64,000 nt of DNA from Xiphydria camelus (Eukaryota; Arthropoda; Insecta; Hymenoptera; Xiphydriidae): assembly GCA_963678675.1 (NCBI GenBank), contig OY783195.1, positions 14,234,505 to 14,298,504 of the forward strand, given 5' to 3'. The notes below the pieces were generated by a model, which ran no database searches, was not told the origin of the DNA, and was given only the letters and a program-made list of their open reading frames with translations. Made by a program: the position numbers and the translations under genes. Shown here one piece after another: positions 43,647-54,384 of the stretch (position 1 is its first letter; each line of letters opens with the position of its first letter).

Positions 43647-44076
43647 ATTCTATTTCTACACTATGGCCGCCGCTCGCATCAGTTCGCCTACGGGTCGCTA
43701 GGAGGCTCTCTCACCGATATCACCTATTGATCGTGTGAGGGCCGCTTTACCGGACTCTCCGTTGTTCTACCTAGAAGGGATACTAACGTCGAAGACAAAA
43801 GTTTGATCGCATTCAATAATCTTAATATCTTTTTATTAAATAGGAATAACATTCTCTTGAATAGCATTACGTATTCCTACAATGAGCCTGTATTCTAAGC
43901 AATAATCTTTTTGGATGACACACACACACACACACACACACACAACACGTCTTAAAGGAAATATCACTTTCATTACCAAAAGCCACGTGTTCGTGTGACT
44001 AGGGATTATATATTTTCCGAGCTGTCAATTTTAGTCCGATGTCGCGAATGGATTATACAGAACGATACGAAACAAT
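43353..44076. other. Region between SWIM gene and element K; CA microsatellite
   Basis: Apart from the first SWIM exon (43466-43617), there is a CA repeat at about 43919-43943 and no supported gene. Confidence 0.5.
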
Positions 44077-44612
44077 GGGCGCGTTCAGCAGATCCAACCG
44101 TTGTACAACCGTTGAGTAAAAGTCTGCTGAACGCTCTCCGCCAGCCCCCTGCAACTCACACGTATATATATTCCCATTAGATATCTTTGACCACGCTTTG
44201 TCGCCAGTCGTACTAATCCGCTACGTGGCGCCCTATCGCTGGACCTGTGTTGGCTGCTGCTGGCTGTTGGCTGCGCTGGCTCATATAAAATTCGTTCGAA
44301 CATTTACTGGACTATTTCTATTACTTCATAAAATTCCTTATCCCTACATATTTATTACAAAATGGAATAATGCTTCATTGCACTCAAGCCCCTTCATTCA
44401 CACCTCATTCGCCCGCTTTCAGCCGGGCCTGCCGGACCAGCGACACTGCACCACCACGCGGTTGGCGACAACGATTTGGCCATGCGAAACGCAAAGTTGC
44501 AGGGGGCTGCTCTCCGCTCAGTTACCGCTGCTCAACACGTTTAGTGATCGGTCGCCATTTTTTCCGTCGGAAATTTTCTCCGCTACCTGACTGCAACGTG
44601 TTGTAAAGCAAT

Positions 44613-46059
44613 ATGGCTGCGCCCTCATCTTCGGTTCATCACAGTGCAATATTTTCGAAAAGTATGGAGAACAAGGAAAACGACGTGCAAGGAAACGCAA
44701 ATACAATGCAAACTGTAATGTATAGCTATGAGAACGTCCAATATAACATTACAGACACGTACGAGGTGCATTTAAGATTGCAATCAGGTAAGAAGTAATG
44801 AAAATAACCTAAAAGAGATTATTTTCTAGTTATGTGCAATGTATTATATATAATAAAATTGAAGATTTAATGTCTTTAAGATTCATTATTATGCCAGTGT
44901 TCGTTATTAAGCTATTTTAACACTTTCGCAGATTCAGAGTTCTTAGAAACTTATTTACGAGATTGTTCGACTGCACCCGAAGTGATTTCAATTTCCAATG
45001 AGACTGCAGAGATTGGTACGATTGTATTGTTCTATTTCTTATTATTCGCACGTTTTTATCATGCAATTATTAAAAGAAGTGTAGGTAACATTAGTTTTAT
45101 AAGGCACGTTTGTTTTTGCTAAGTCTGAAATGAGTTAACGCTAACATAAATTGTTTTGATATACGCCGATTGATTATTTTTAAGTAGTTAAATTTAAATA
45201 AGGATTAGGAATCTGCAATTTTGATTAGTTAACCTTAGTACATTCTAGTATACTACAATAAAAAATATATTCTTATTTTCCACTTTAAAATTCAGATTGC
45301 GAAAAGAACACTTTTTCTTGGACAATTGCAGCCACAAAGCTTTTCCTCTAAAGTTATCTAGAGAGGAAAGAAAAATTTCGGGATCCGAAAATAAAGAAGA
45401 AAAAGCTATGGCTGGAAATTGTTCAAATCATGCAGCGCGCAGGATACAAAGAGACAAATGAGGATATGCTGGATCGGAAGATGCGCAATATGAAAAAATC
45501 ATATCGAACAATTAAAGCCAACAACAGCAAGTCATCCACAGGCAGAGGAAGAGTGTCGTGGGAGTATTTCGAAACGTTCGAGGAAATATTTTGTAATGAC
45601 AGGACGATCAATCATGGCCCTACAATATCTTCCATGTCAAGAAGTGAAATTAGTCCCATATCAACAGCAGCATCCCCTTCAATAGCAGCATTCCCTTCAA
45701 TAGCAGTCTCACCGCCAAACGATTTATTGAATGAGGAAGTATCAGATGTACTTGCCTTTCAGCCAATCTCTCCTGTGCCCCATACATCAGCTTCCACACG
45801 AAGTACAGCAACTACATCTGCATCCAGAAATTCATTACCTCTAGCACCCTCAACAGCAGCGGAGAAATCTACTCGAATGAGAGGATTATATAACGTTAGA
45901 AAAAGGTTACTTGATGTAGAAGAGAGGCGCATTCAAGCAATTAGTGAATTAAAACAAAGTCTGGATGAAAATAACACAATTCAAAGAGAAAGGAATGAAA
46001 TATTGAAGCAATTACTCGTAAGAAGGACTGCTGAAATTCAAGCAAATAAGAATACATAA
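44613..46059 (+). pseudogene. K Myb/SANT-like accessory protein (three exons)
   Basis: Exons 44613-44787, 44932-45015 and 45296-46059 join in phase. Exon 3 holds TFSWTIAATKLFL, FRDPKIKKKKLWLEIVQIM and YKETNEDMLDRKMRNMKKSY, then SSTGRGRVSWEYF, the Myb-like helix set of Harbinger second proteins. A Ser/Thr/Pro-rich linker follows, then a C-terminal charged helix (RKRLLDVEERRIQAISELKQ). A single TAA at 45349-45351, inside the domain, breaks it. Likely role: binding K ends and bringing the transposase to the nucleus and DNA. Confidence 0.75.
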
Positions 46060-46211
46060 TTTATTTTTAAAATTAATGTTACATTTATACCAAATACCAA
46101 AGTTTTATACCAAAAGATATGTAAGAAAATTATAATATAGCGATTAATATCAGAAAAAAAGTATAATAAAGATTGATATAATATGATATATATATTTTTT
46201 AGTCGTTCATC

Positions 46212-47475
46212 TTACAACAACTCAACGATTCTGTTTCTCTTATTTACAGCAGTAATATTTTCATTATCAGGTATTTCTCCATGAGCATCTATTTGGTCTA
46301 TTTCCTCAACAAACTCTTCTATTTCGAAATCTACTTCATTCCGGTCAATTAGAAAATTATGTAAAACGCACGCAGCAGCTATTGTGTCATTTCCCAAATT
46401 TAAATCACTAATATCTAAATATTTTAGTCTTCTAAGCTTCCCTTTTAAAAGACCAAAAGCTCTTTCTATTATAGAGCGAATACTGCTAAGTTTGATATTA
46501 TAATTTATTTGGGCTACATTCAAATGACCTGTGTCTCGAAACGGCGTCATGAGGTTTTGCAATAGTGGATATGCAGAGTCTCCTAACAGATGCATATGAG
46601 GTGGTAACAAAGGATTTTGATCGTTCATTAAGTGTCGATATAATTCGCTCTGCCTGAATATGTGAGCATCGTGCATTCGGCCTGGTAATCCTATATATAC
46701 ATCAATAAAGCGTGCCTTACTATCACATACTCCTTGCAATACGATGGAATGAAATCCTTTCCTATTATAAAAGTCGTGGGTATTGCCTGTCGGAGCTTTT
46801 ATAGGTATGTGACATCCGTCGATTACACCAACTACACCTGGAATGCCATGAGAGCGTCTTTCGAAAATCCTAGCGTCTGCTTCATGTCTCTCTCTGCGTG
46901 GCCACGTCACGTATATTGGTAGCCGTTCAGTTAAAACTGTTACAATTTCTTTGAAAATATAATAGCCACTACTTTTCGCCAATCCAAATCGATCTCCAGC
47001 AGCTAGAAAACTCTCCGGTTTTGCCAGAACCCATACGACGAACATAACTTTTTTCCCTAAGTTTGCAAGGTAATTTCGATTTCCCGGAATAGCGTGGCCA
47101 ATTTCATTTACTAAATCCTTAAAAAAGCAGAATAATATAAATAATTATAATTAATAAACAGAACTATAATAAATTTTAATATTTATTATGAAAATCTTAG
47201 GTTTGTACAGTATGTCCCATTGGGAAATTCAAATACTTAAAGTTAACATACCTCAAATGTGTACCACGAAACATTCTAAAATGTTCCTTGAATAATACAT
47301 CATCATAACGAGGAACTATTCGTTCGTAGTAGTTTCTATTCCTCGGTCTAGCACGTCGCTGTCTCATTACTAATTCATTCACTTCTGGTAGAGGTTCTAT
47401 AAGCTCTTCTACTATAACGCGTATTTCCTCGTCATCATTATCCATAGCAAAAAATTGTAAAAGTAGTTCATCCAT
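46212..47475 (-). pseudogene. K Harbinger transposase (two exons, one frameshift)
   Basis: Exon 1 (47475-47252) starts MDELLLQFFAMDNDDEEIRV and ends FKEHFRMFRGTH. Exon 2 (47117-46212) begins DLVNEIGHAIPGNRNYLANL. DDE residues are GVIDGCHIPIKAP, LLGDSAYPLLQNLMTPF and SIIERAFGLLKGKLRRL, with GLPGRMHDAHIF between; all are in frame. Exons are out of phase by two bases; a CA repeat near 47260 probably gained one unit, since GT-FE-DLVNEIG is the junction the family would predict. Otherwise open to the stop. Confidence 0.85.
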
Positions 47476-47808
47476 TTTTTATATTTGTAACATTTAAGTT
47501 TGTTATGAATGATCGGCTTGAGAAAAGGAAATAAAAAAGGGTTTACGGCAATAAGAGAAAGAGAAACGTCTTTATTTATTAGCTTGGAACGACTACTACT
47601 TGCCTCTATCTTAGCGTCTAGCTGTGACTGTGATTACCGAACGACTGGCTTTTGACTACCGATCGCAAAGAAAAAAGAAGAAGAACAGTTTTCTTGAGAG
47701 ATTCGAGGTCCCCACCCCCCTGCATTCTCACACACTTACAGCTTACTTCTACCTAAAAAGTCATATAGGGGAGCGAGAAAGGGAGGCATACTATTTGGGT
47801 TTCTCTAA

Positions 47809-48094
47809 AGCGGCTCACTCACGAGGCAATTTGCAGGGGCCAATTTGCAGGGCACAATCTGCAGGGAAATCGGGAAGCCGCCTACTCACACGGCAATTTG
47901 CAGGGGCCAATCTGCAGGGTCCCATAGGATTTACATGGAATTGGAGAGGGGAACAGGGAGATTGGATCGACTGAGCATTCAACTTCCCTGTTTTGGGAGG
48001 CGGGTCTAAAATGGACCCAATCGACCCACTCACACGATAATCTACAGGGACCCTGCAGATTGGCCCCTGCAAACTGCCTCGTGAGTGGGCCGCT
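47809..48094. mobile_element. 286-bp Harbinger-type MITE, TAA duplication
   Basis: Ends AGCGGCTCACTCACGAGG / CCTCGTGAGTGGGCCGCT with TAA on both sides (47806-47808, 48095-48097). Inside are repeated GCAGGGGCCAATYTGCAGGG motifs in both orientations. It lies in the 5' region of K, upstream of the transposase. Confidence 0.85.
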
Positions 48095-48781
48095 TAAGAT
48101 GCATTCCAGCGCCGAAGCGATAGCCCCTTCAACACTCGACATGTATAACGACTTTGGAATGGGGTGGTGCCAGCACGGCTGTTCCCAGGAAGACCTCTCC
48201 TCTTCCATCGCCGTTACACGTCAAGGGCTACTAAGCGATGCTCGCCCACGTGCATCCTAGGAACGATGTTCCTCTAAAGCGTGATTCAAATCGCGACATT
48301 TTGCACTGCAGTCTTGCGAATTTGCCGCCCCTTACCGCAGCGCCATCCCATGGTTTTGTCCGACATAACAATCACGTCGTTCAGCAGACACGGGTAGCGC
48401 TCACTGATCGCTCACTCAACGGTTGTACAACTGTTTAGTTCTGCTGAACGCGCCCAATAGGTTTGTTCCTGCAGAGAATCCGTGACTAATCCCTGACAGT
48501 TGGTGATTTGTACGTAGTGCGCATGTGCGAACTTTGACTAGTCAGGGATTTCTGTTGAAACACCGAACGCACTGTACTCTAGTGGTGACGACAGTAATTA
48601 ATTTTAGAAGAGAGCAAACCTAACCTTTTTAATTTTCGACTAAGGTTATTGTTATTTTGTTTTATACACTACTAGTAGTGTAACAAAAATATGGATGAAA
48701 ACTCAGGTACAAACAATAGAAAGGTAATACGGTTTGGCGAACAAGGGTTGCAAACGTACAGTCAGTTAAGCAAGAGCGTGT

Positions 48782-49266
48782 ATGGCATTATTCATAAAGA
48801 AATTATTCAACAATGTTTTTTTCCACGTACATACGTTTGACATGTTCCAAGGCAATGCGCAATTATGTTAATAATGAGTCCAATCACCACCATCGACAAT
48901 CACTTGGCATCCCCGAGGCATAGTATCCACCCATTTTTCGACGTATTCGCGGGGAAGTGCCTTCCAAACGCGTCGAATTTCTCAGGATAGCTACTTCACA
49001 GTGAACACGTTTTCATAAACAAGCAGAAGTTTGGACGAAAACGTGTCTTCATTGTGAAGCAGCTATCCCGAGAAATTCGACACATTTGGAAGGCACTTCC
49101 CCGTAAATACGCCGAAAATTTGATGGATAGTATGCCTCGGAGATGCCAAGCAATAATCGATGGTGGTGATTGAACTCATTATTAACCAAATTGTGCATTG
49201 CCTTGGACCATATCAAACGTATGTATGTCGAAAGAAACATTGTTGAATAATGTCTTCATATGTCTT
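48782..49266. repeat. Head-to-head inverted copies of a Tc1 transposase tail
   Basis: Arms of about 230 bp. The right arm (49036-49266) reads SMPRRCQAIIDGGD on the plus strand; the left arm (48782-49016) is its inverted, more diverged copy. The centre is ATAAACAAGCAGAAG. Only the right arm is present at 39890 in R'. Confidence 0.8.
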
Positions 49267-49484
49267 CATGAATAACGCCGTACATGCTCTTACTTAACAG
49301 ACTATACTTACAATCTCACGTCCTTCATGGAAGGCTAATTGCCGGACAGATCGGAGTAAGCCATCACCGCAGTGGCCAGCTTAATAAATACAGCTATACA
49401 TGGAATACTAAGTCAGATTGTAAAGGGGAGAAATAACGGATTCCATAGATGACCGTGTAAATCTGATACTGGGCTTGCCATGTA

Positions 49485-49695
49485 CACCCGGGTTCACGGA
49501 TTCTGAACATAGTGACTTTTCAAAATGTCATATTTCAATATACTAACCAATGAATAATTAATTATCATGCTTTCATTAGCCAGGGCAAAAGCCGCATTAG
49601 CTAATGAAAGTTTGACATTTAATTGCTAATTGGCTGTTACATTTTAAAATTACATTTTGAAAAGTCATTATGTTCAGAATCCGTGAACCCGGGTG
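49485..49695. mobile_element. Palindromic MITE, family B copy 4 (211 bp)
   Basis: Nearly identical to B3, same ends (CACCCGGGTTCACGG) and TA flanks, same position in the duplicated element R. Confidence 0.85.
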
Positions 49696-49763
49696 TACAC
49701 CCGGGGCTACGGATTCTTCTTCTGGTTACTTTTGCAAAATGTTTCTATTATAGGTACCCTATA

Positions 49764-50330
49764 CAGGGTGTTCGGAAAAAACACCGACACAGAAATAGGG
49801 GTGATAGGTTACGTCATTACAAGTATTTTGATATAAGGGACCTATACCCGCAAGCGCCCCCTTCTGGAGATATCAACTTTTCAAGTTTATAACGACCGAG
49901 GTTGATCAAAGTAGAATAATAAGAAACGTATCAAGATGGTAACGAATATTTAATTTGACGAGATACAAAAATAATGTACTACAAATGCTCAAAATGACGG
50001 CCACCCATGTCCATGCAACATCGGAAACGATTCTGGATAGATGTGCCACTGCGCAAACTGCTTGCGGAAAGGATAACCGCTTAGCTCAAGTCCTTGTACT
50101 TTTCGAAGATGATGCGGATACAAGGAGTTTTCATTTGTTTTTCAATTGTACAGGTAGACAAAAAACTCAATATTATTCTACTTTGATCAACCTCGGTCGT
50201 TATAAACTTGAAAAGTTGATATCTCCAGAAGGGGGCGCGCTTGCGGGTATAGGTCCCTTATATCAAAATACTTGTAATGACGTAACCTATCACCCCTATT
50301 TCTGTGTCGGTGTTTTTTCCGAACACCCTG
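49764..50330. mobile_element. 567-bp foldback element, CAGGGTGTTCGG ends
   Basis: TA/TATA flanks; arms of about 160 bp starting CAGGGTGTTCGGAAAAAACA. The centre (49925-50160) has a frame starting MLKMTATHVHATSETILDRC with no recognised domain. The end sequence is common among Tc1/mariner-type MITEs. Confidence 0.8.
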
Positions 50331-50849
50331 TATATTAATTACTCATTCAAATTTCTAACATTAGCATCAACATCTATAGCAGAAATAATGGATTCGGTTT
50401 TTGAACAGTAAAAATAACAATTAACAAATTAAGAGAGGGGGGGACAGTTTTACTTCGACCAGGGTGTACACAATATCTTACAACAAATTAGGACAGTTAT
50501 TTTGGATTAATGCATTTCTCCTATTCCAGCCTTATGCCATACTTGTGTGTGTGTGTAAAACGCTTGCGTGCTGGTTATTCTCAGTATAGCGCTATACCGC
50601 GTTTATACTGTGTTTGTAAAACCCGCCCTCATTCATACGAGCAGCTAGTACGCCTGCGTCGGACTAAAAGTTTCCTGACAATCCACAAACTTTTCTGACT
50701 GTCAGCAAACTCGTCTGACTCCTGCTGGAACAGCGGATTTGGAATCAGTGACTGTTACGTACTTCTTGCTGGAACGCATAGAATCTTAATGCGCATGCGC
50801 CTGACGTCCGCTGACAGTCTCTGACTCCTGCAAGAACAAACCTAATATT

Positions 50850-51368
50850 AGGTTGGCTGGTGATCGAGGAAGTAAACTTCGGCGCCACCGAGCTAAACAC
50901 CCTTTTTGACCGCCTGATTTGAAATATCGACACCTTGCTTTGAAAACCTCGAAGTGCAATTTTTGACAAAAATGCCATTTATAACTTACTATGTTAAGGT
51001 TTAAAATCTGAAAACAGTAAGCTATAAATCGCATTTTTTTCAAAAATTGCATTTACGAAATTTTCAAAGTAAGGTATTGATGGTATCGATATATCAATAT
51101 GGCAGCCTACTTCATAGTAGACATGGAATTCAGATATTATCAAAATACCTTTCAATCAAATCTTGTTTTCTTCCACCAGTTTTGGCGTTAAGACCAACTA
51201 ATAATTCTTTCAACTGCTTCACTTTCAAATCACCGTAATTCATTTTTACCAATTTTTTTACTAATCACATTAGTGCAGCATTAATAATGTATTATAACCG
51301 TTTAAATTTGCCCGCGGGTGTTTGGCTCGGTGGCGCCATCTGCTTCAGTTTTGCCCAGCCAATCTCAT
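50850..51368. mobile_element. Element with AGGTTGGCTGG end and inverted GGCGCCACCGAGC
   Basis: Left AGGTTGGCTGGTGATCGAGG, right GCCCAGCCAATCT; inverted repeats GGCGCCACCGAGCTAAACACC / GGTGTTTGGCTCGGTGGCGCC. It contains a SAP-type mini-ORF. Exact ends and TSD not settled. Confidence 0.55.
51130..51243 (-). CDS. 37-aa SAP-domain open frame
   Basis: Reads MNYGDLKVKQLKELLVGLNA and then KTGGRKQDLIERYFDNI, then TGA. This is a complete SAP helix-extension-helix DNA-binding motif (DLKVxxLKxxL...GxRKxxLIxRY). It has an ATG start and an in-frame stop, or it is the first exon of a larger lost gene. SAP motifs open several transposon-encoded proteins. Confidence 0.55.
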   Translation of the reverse strand: MNYGDLKVKQLKELLVGLNAKTGGRKQDLIERYFDNI

Positions 51369-51401
51369 TGGCTAAAATCACCTAAAAATGTATAATTCAC
51401 T

Positions 51402-51875
51402 AATGAGATATAGACTGACGGCTATAAAACCTCGAAAGCTATTAAAATTTTTGCAACCTTATATTTTTGGGGTAGTGCTAGCAAATTCAGGCTTCTTTCC
51501 GTTGGTTAGGATGCTTGATGCAATCATTTGTAATTTAGCTTAATTACTTTCTATGATAAAAGAGCGTGAAAACTGCATACTACGTGAATGTACGTACCGC
51601 AACGAATCTACGAACCGTTGAACTAAATGATTTCCTATTGAAAAATTGGTCGCGTTTGATTGCTCAGTGAGCATTTGATTTTCATCAATGAAAAATATAA
51701 CGTGAACTATAATGTTATCTTATGAAATAAATTCCAAATAATTGCATCAAGCATTCTAACCAACGGAAAGAAGCCCGAATTTATAGGAACTACCTGAAAA
51801 ATCTAAGGTTCATGAAAATGTTGGTAGTTTCCAAGGTGCCATAGCTGTCGGTCCATATTTCGTAGTGATTTATAA
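51402..51875. mobile_element. Foldback element around 51.6 kb
   Basis: The inner arms GGCTTCTTTCCGTTGGTTAG / CTAACCAACGGAAAGAAGCC are strong; the outer arms extend to AGACTGACGGCTATA / TAGCTGTCGGTCC. The central 150 bp is unpaired. No gene. Confidence 0.7.
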
Positions 51876-51982
51876 ACTTGTATACGATTTCAGCCGAAAT
51901 TGTTCTGTATCATTATGTAAAAAGTCATGAACGTTAAATTAAAACTCATTTGTATGCATTAAAATACACAGAATTAAAGATA

Positions 51983-52533
51983 CAGAGTGTTTCAAAATTC
52001 AGTACAAATATTTGAACGGCGTATTTTTTTTGAGATCAAAATAAGACTTTTTTTTCCTATAAACATGTGTCCTAAAATACATCCCCTCCGAGCTACAGCC
52101 ATCTTAATGACCATGACCGAAATTTTATGTTTCCGTTTAGAAATTTAAAAAATGAGTACGACCATCTGGTCAGACAGACAAAAATCTAAAATTTTGGGCT
52201 CTTGCATTTTTTTGACACAACTTACCGTTTTCGAGATAATCGCCGATGAACGAACGGGGGATCGTTTACGTAGTAAAGTTTACACGAAAAAATCGATTAT
52301 TTTAAACTGTGGTTGCAATAATTATGCATCAAATATTCTAAAAATTTGAAAGACGAGTGCTCTAATCGTTTTGTTGGCCTAGAAATGCCACAAATCGATT
52401 TTTTAAATGAAAAATAAGATGGGTGTAGTTCGGAGGGGGTGTATTTTAGGACACATGTTTATAGGAAAAAAGTCTTATTTTGATCTCAAAACTACGCCCT
52501 TCAAATATTTGTACTGAATTTAGAAACACCCTG
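51983..52533. mobile_element. 551-bp foldback element, CAGRGTGTTTC ends, TA duplication
   Basis: Ends CAGAGTGTTTCAAAATTCAG / CTGAATTTAGAAACACCCTG, TA on both sides. Arms of about 110 bp share CAAAATAAGACTTTTTT and CCTAAAATACA. No gene. Confidence 0.8.
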
Positions 52534-53084
52534 TATAACGAAAATTCTATAACCTGATTTTAACAATTTTAGGCCTTTTAGGGCAATTTTAGGGCTTTTA
52601 AGGCAAGATATCCGTTGACAATGATACGAGATACTCAGATAAGAATAAAATCACATCATTGTTATATACAAATTCAAAATAGTACTAGGCCATCATTGAA
52701 CCAGCATTACAGTATCTTTCCAACATTTCATTGCGCGTTTATAGCCCATACTTTCCAAACGTTTTATACATTATAATTCCTATAGTATTATAGCTCATGA
52801 GATCCGACACACTTTGTATAATTGTGACAGAATAAATACTTGTAAGAAATATAAAATGGGCGTATTTTAATATGAAAATATCTTTTATCTCATTGAATTA
52901 ATGATTGGATGGAATCAAGTAACCGTTGAAAATAGTTTTGATGATAATTTTCCTGAAGATAATTTTTTTAATACGGAGAGACTAAATTCAGCAAAGCTTT
53001 TCTTTACGTAAGATACATAGAAATAATTACACCTTACTAAAATCGAACGTATATACAAAGTCATTTTAAGAATGTGGATCATAG
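52534..53084. other. AT-rich spacer, nothing recognised
   Basis: A short repeat of TTAGGGCTTTTAAGGC type near 52575-52600; otherwise unique AT-rich sequence with no ORF support. Confidence 0.5.
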
Positions 53085-53310
53085 GATGGTATGTTATGTA
53101 GCGCTTTAGAGACTATAGGCGATCAGATACTGCTGGACACTGTTTGCATCTCGATCATTGGCTGTGACAACATACAAGCAACGTCTACCAACCGTTTAAG
53201 GAGAAGGTTCCTAGTGTCTGAGCCTAGTATCTGATATAACGTCCTTGGGCCAATAGCGTATAACCTATTATCTACAAAGTGCTACATAAATACCGTTCCA
53301 TGACCCACAT
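53085..53310. mobile_element. Short C-related element remnant
   Basis: Left GGATCATAGGATGGTATG...GTAGCGC and right CCAATAGCGTATAACCTA...GCTACATAAATACCG resemble the two ends of family C with the interior missing. It ties the 53-kb region to the C copies at 4.8 and 17 kb. Confidence 0.55.
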
Positions 53311-53333
53311 CCTGAAAATCACAAGGTATTTAA

Positions 53334-53731
53334 CCCTTCACCACTCGCTAGAAACCTACGACCTTAGCTGCTCGCACGGCGAGCGCTGAGCCGCCGTGCT
53401 AAACGGAGCACGCTGTTGCCATATTACCGGCTACTTTGTACTGAACGGGAGACGAATGTAAGTACGTCGTGGCAACACTGTATCTCGAGCGTTTGTCTGA
53501 GAGCTACTCGCACTGGGCGGCTCGGCGCCGCTTTTCCGTTCGCTCGGATATTTATCATTCTTTTTAGTTGCGCAAGTGTATTTTTTGAAAAATTATAGCC
53601 ACGGGCCGTTTCAGAAATGTTTAAAGGAAGCATTTATATTTTTTTAGAATTTTTCTAATAGTAAAAAATATACGAAATCACTTAAAATATAAAAACGGCG
53701 GCGCCGCGCTCATATAGCGAGTGGTGAAGGG
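53334..53731. mobile_element. 398-bp piggyBac-like MITE, TTAA duplication
   Basis: TTAA on both sides (53330-53333, 53732-53735); ends CCCTTCACCACTCGCTA / TAGCGAGTGGTGAAGGG. The interior is GC-richer on the left (GCTGCTCGCACGGCGAGC) and AT-rich on the right. No transposase. Confidence 0.8.
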
Positions 53732-53735
53732 TTAA

Positions 53736-54384
53736 TCAACTACTTATTATATTACTTATATTACATACGGAATTACTAGCTCCTTTTAAATTAGAGCTGT
53801 ATGAATAATTTATTACAAACGAATTATCTCACAAATTTACAAATTGAATCAGATTTCTGTTCGAAGATGTTCGCACTTACTAAGCGATTGGAGTGACGTT
53901 CGTTCATACTCGCGGTTTGAATGAGAAACCAATGATACTACTACACAGGATATTTATTATCGTTACCGTGAACTGCATGCTACTAGTATAAGAACAGCAT
54001 ACGGTTTTCAATGGCATCGGGCTGCTTATGTAATGAACGGTTAAAAAATGAACGAAATTAGAATACACGTAAAATTTGGTGTATAATTTCAGAAGAATAG
54101 GAGATCCTATCAAAAATAATTGCTGTAGAGAACCATAAATTCCATAGTCTTCTTTAAATATTCTTATATTCAGTCGAATGATTTTAATTTAGAAGTTGAT
54201 CAATAAAATATGCTAAGTATATTTCGAGTGGGCGTTTGCATTCACTCTAAGTGCGAAGAGACCTTTATTAAACATATTTCTTTTCCCTCCGTTTCAACTA
54301 AATTTCGTAAATTCTACACTTGTAGCGGCGTATGTCGAAAAGATATGTTCTACTTTAAATGAAAATAATGAAAATAAGGAACGA
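53736..54384. other. Downstream flank of the PPP1R15-like gene
   Basis: AT-rich, no ORF support; probably holds the 3' UTR of the minus-strand gene that ends at 54385. Confidence 0.5.

Larger units (their letters stand above)
44077..48455 (-). mobile_element. PIF/Harbinger element K (4.4 kb), AAT duplication
   Basis: Ends GGGCGCGTTCAGCAGA / TCTGCTGAACGCGCCC with AAT on both sides (44074-44076, 48456-48458). It carries a three-exon Myb-like gene (plus) and a two-exon transposase (minus), convergent. It is the least decayed Harbinger in the window but both genes have one lesion. Confidence 0.9.
48459..50843. mobile_element. Element R, AGGTTTGTTCCTGCAG ends, AAT duplication (2.4 kb)
   Basis: Ends AGGTTTGTTCCTGCAGAG / CTCCTGCAAGAACAAACCT with AAT on both sides; the left AAT (48456-48458) is also K's right duplication. 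Contents: a short exon-like start MDENSGTNNRK (48691-48723), a palindromic Tc1 tail, B4, and a CAGGGTGTTCGG foldback. Second copy is R'. Confidence 0.8.

Noticed and set aside
43919..43943. CA repeat as a regulatory site
   Set aside because: A plain dinucleotide microsatellite with no associated feature.
48691..48830. Start of a new gene MDENSGTNNRK in element R
   Set aside because: Possible first exon with a GT donor, but no second exon was recognised; mentioned in element R only.
53416..53598. 60-aa plus-strand frame
   Set aside because: Entirely inside a TTAA-flanked 398-bp MITE with no coding features.
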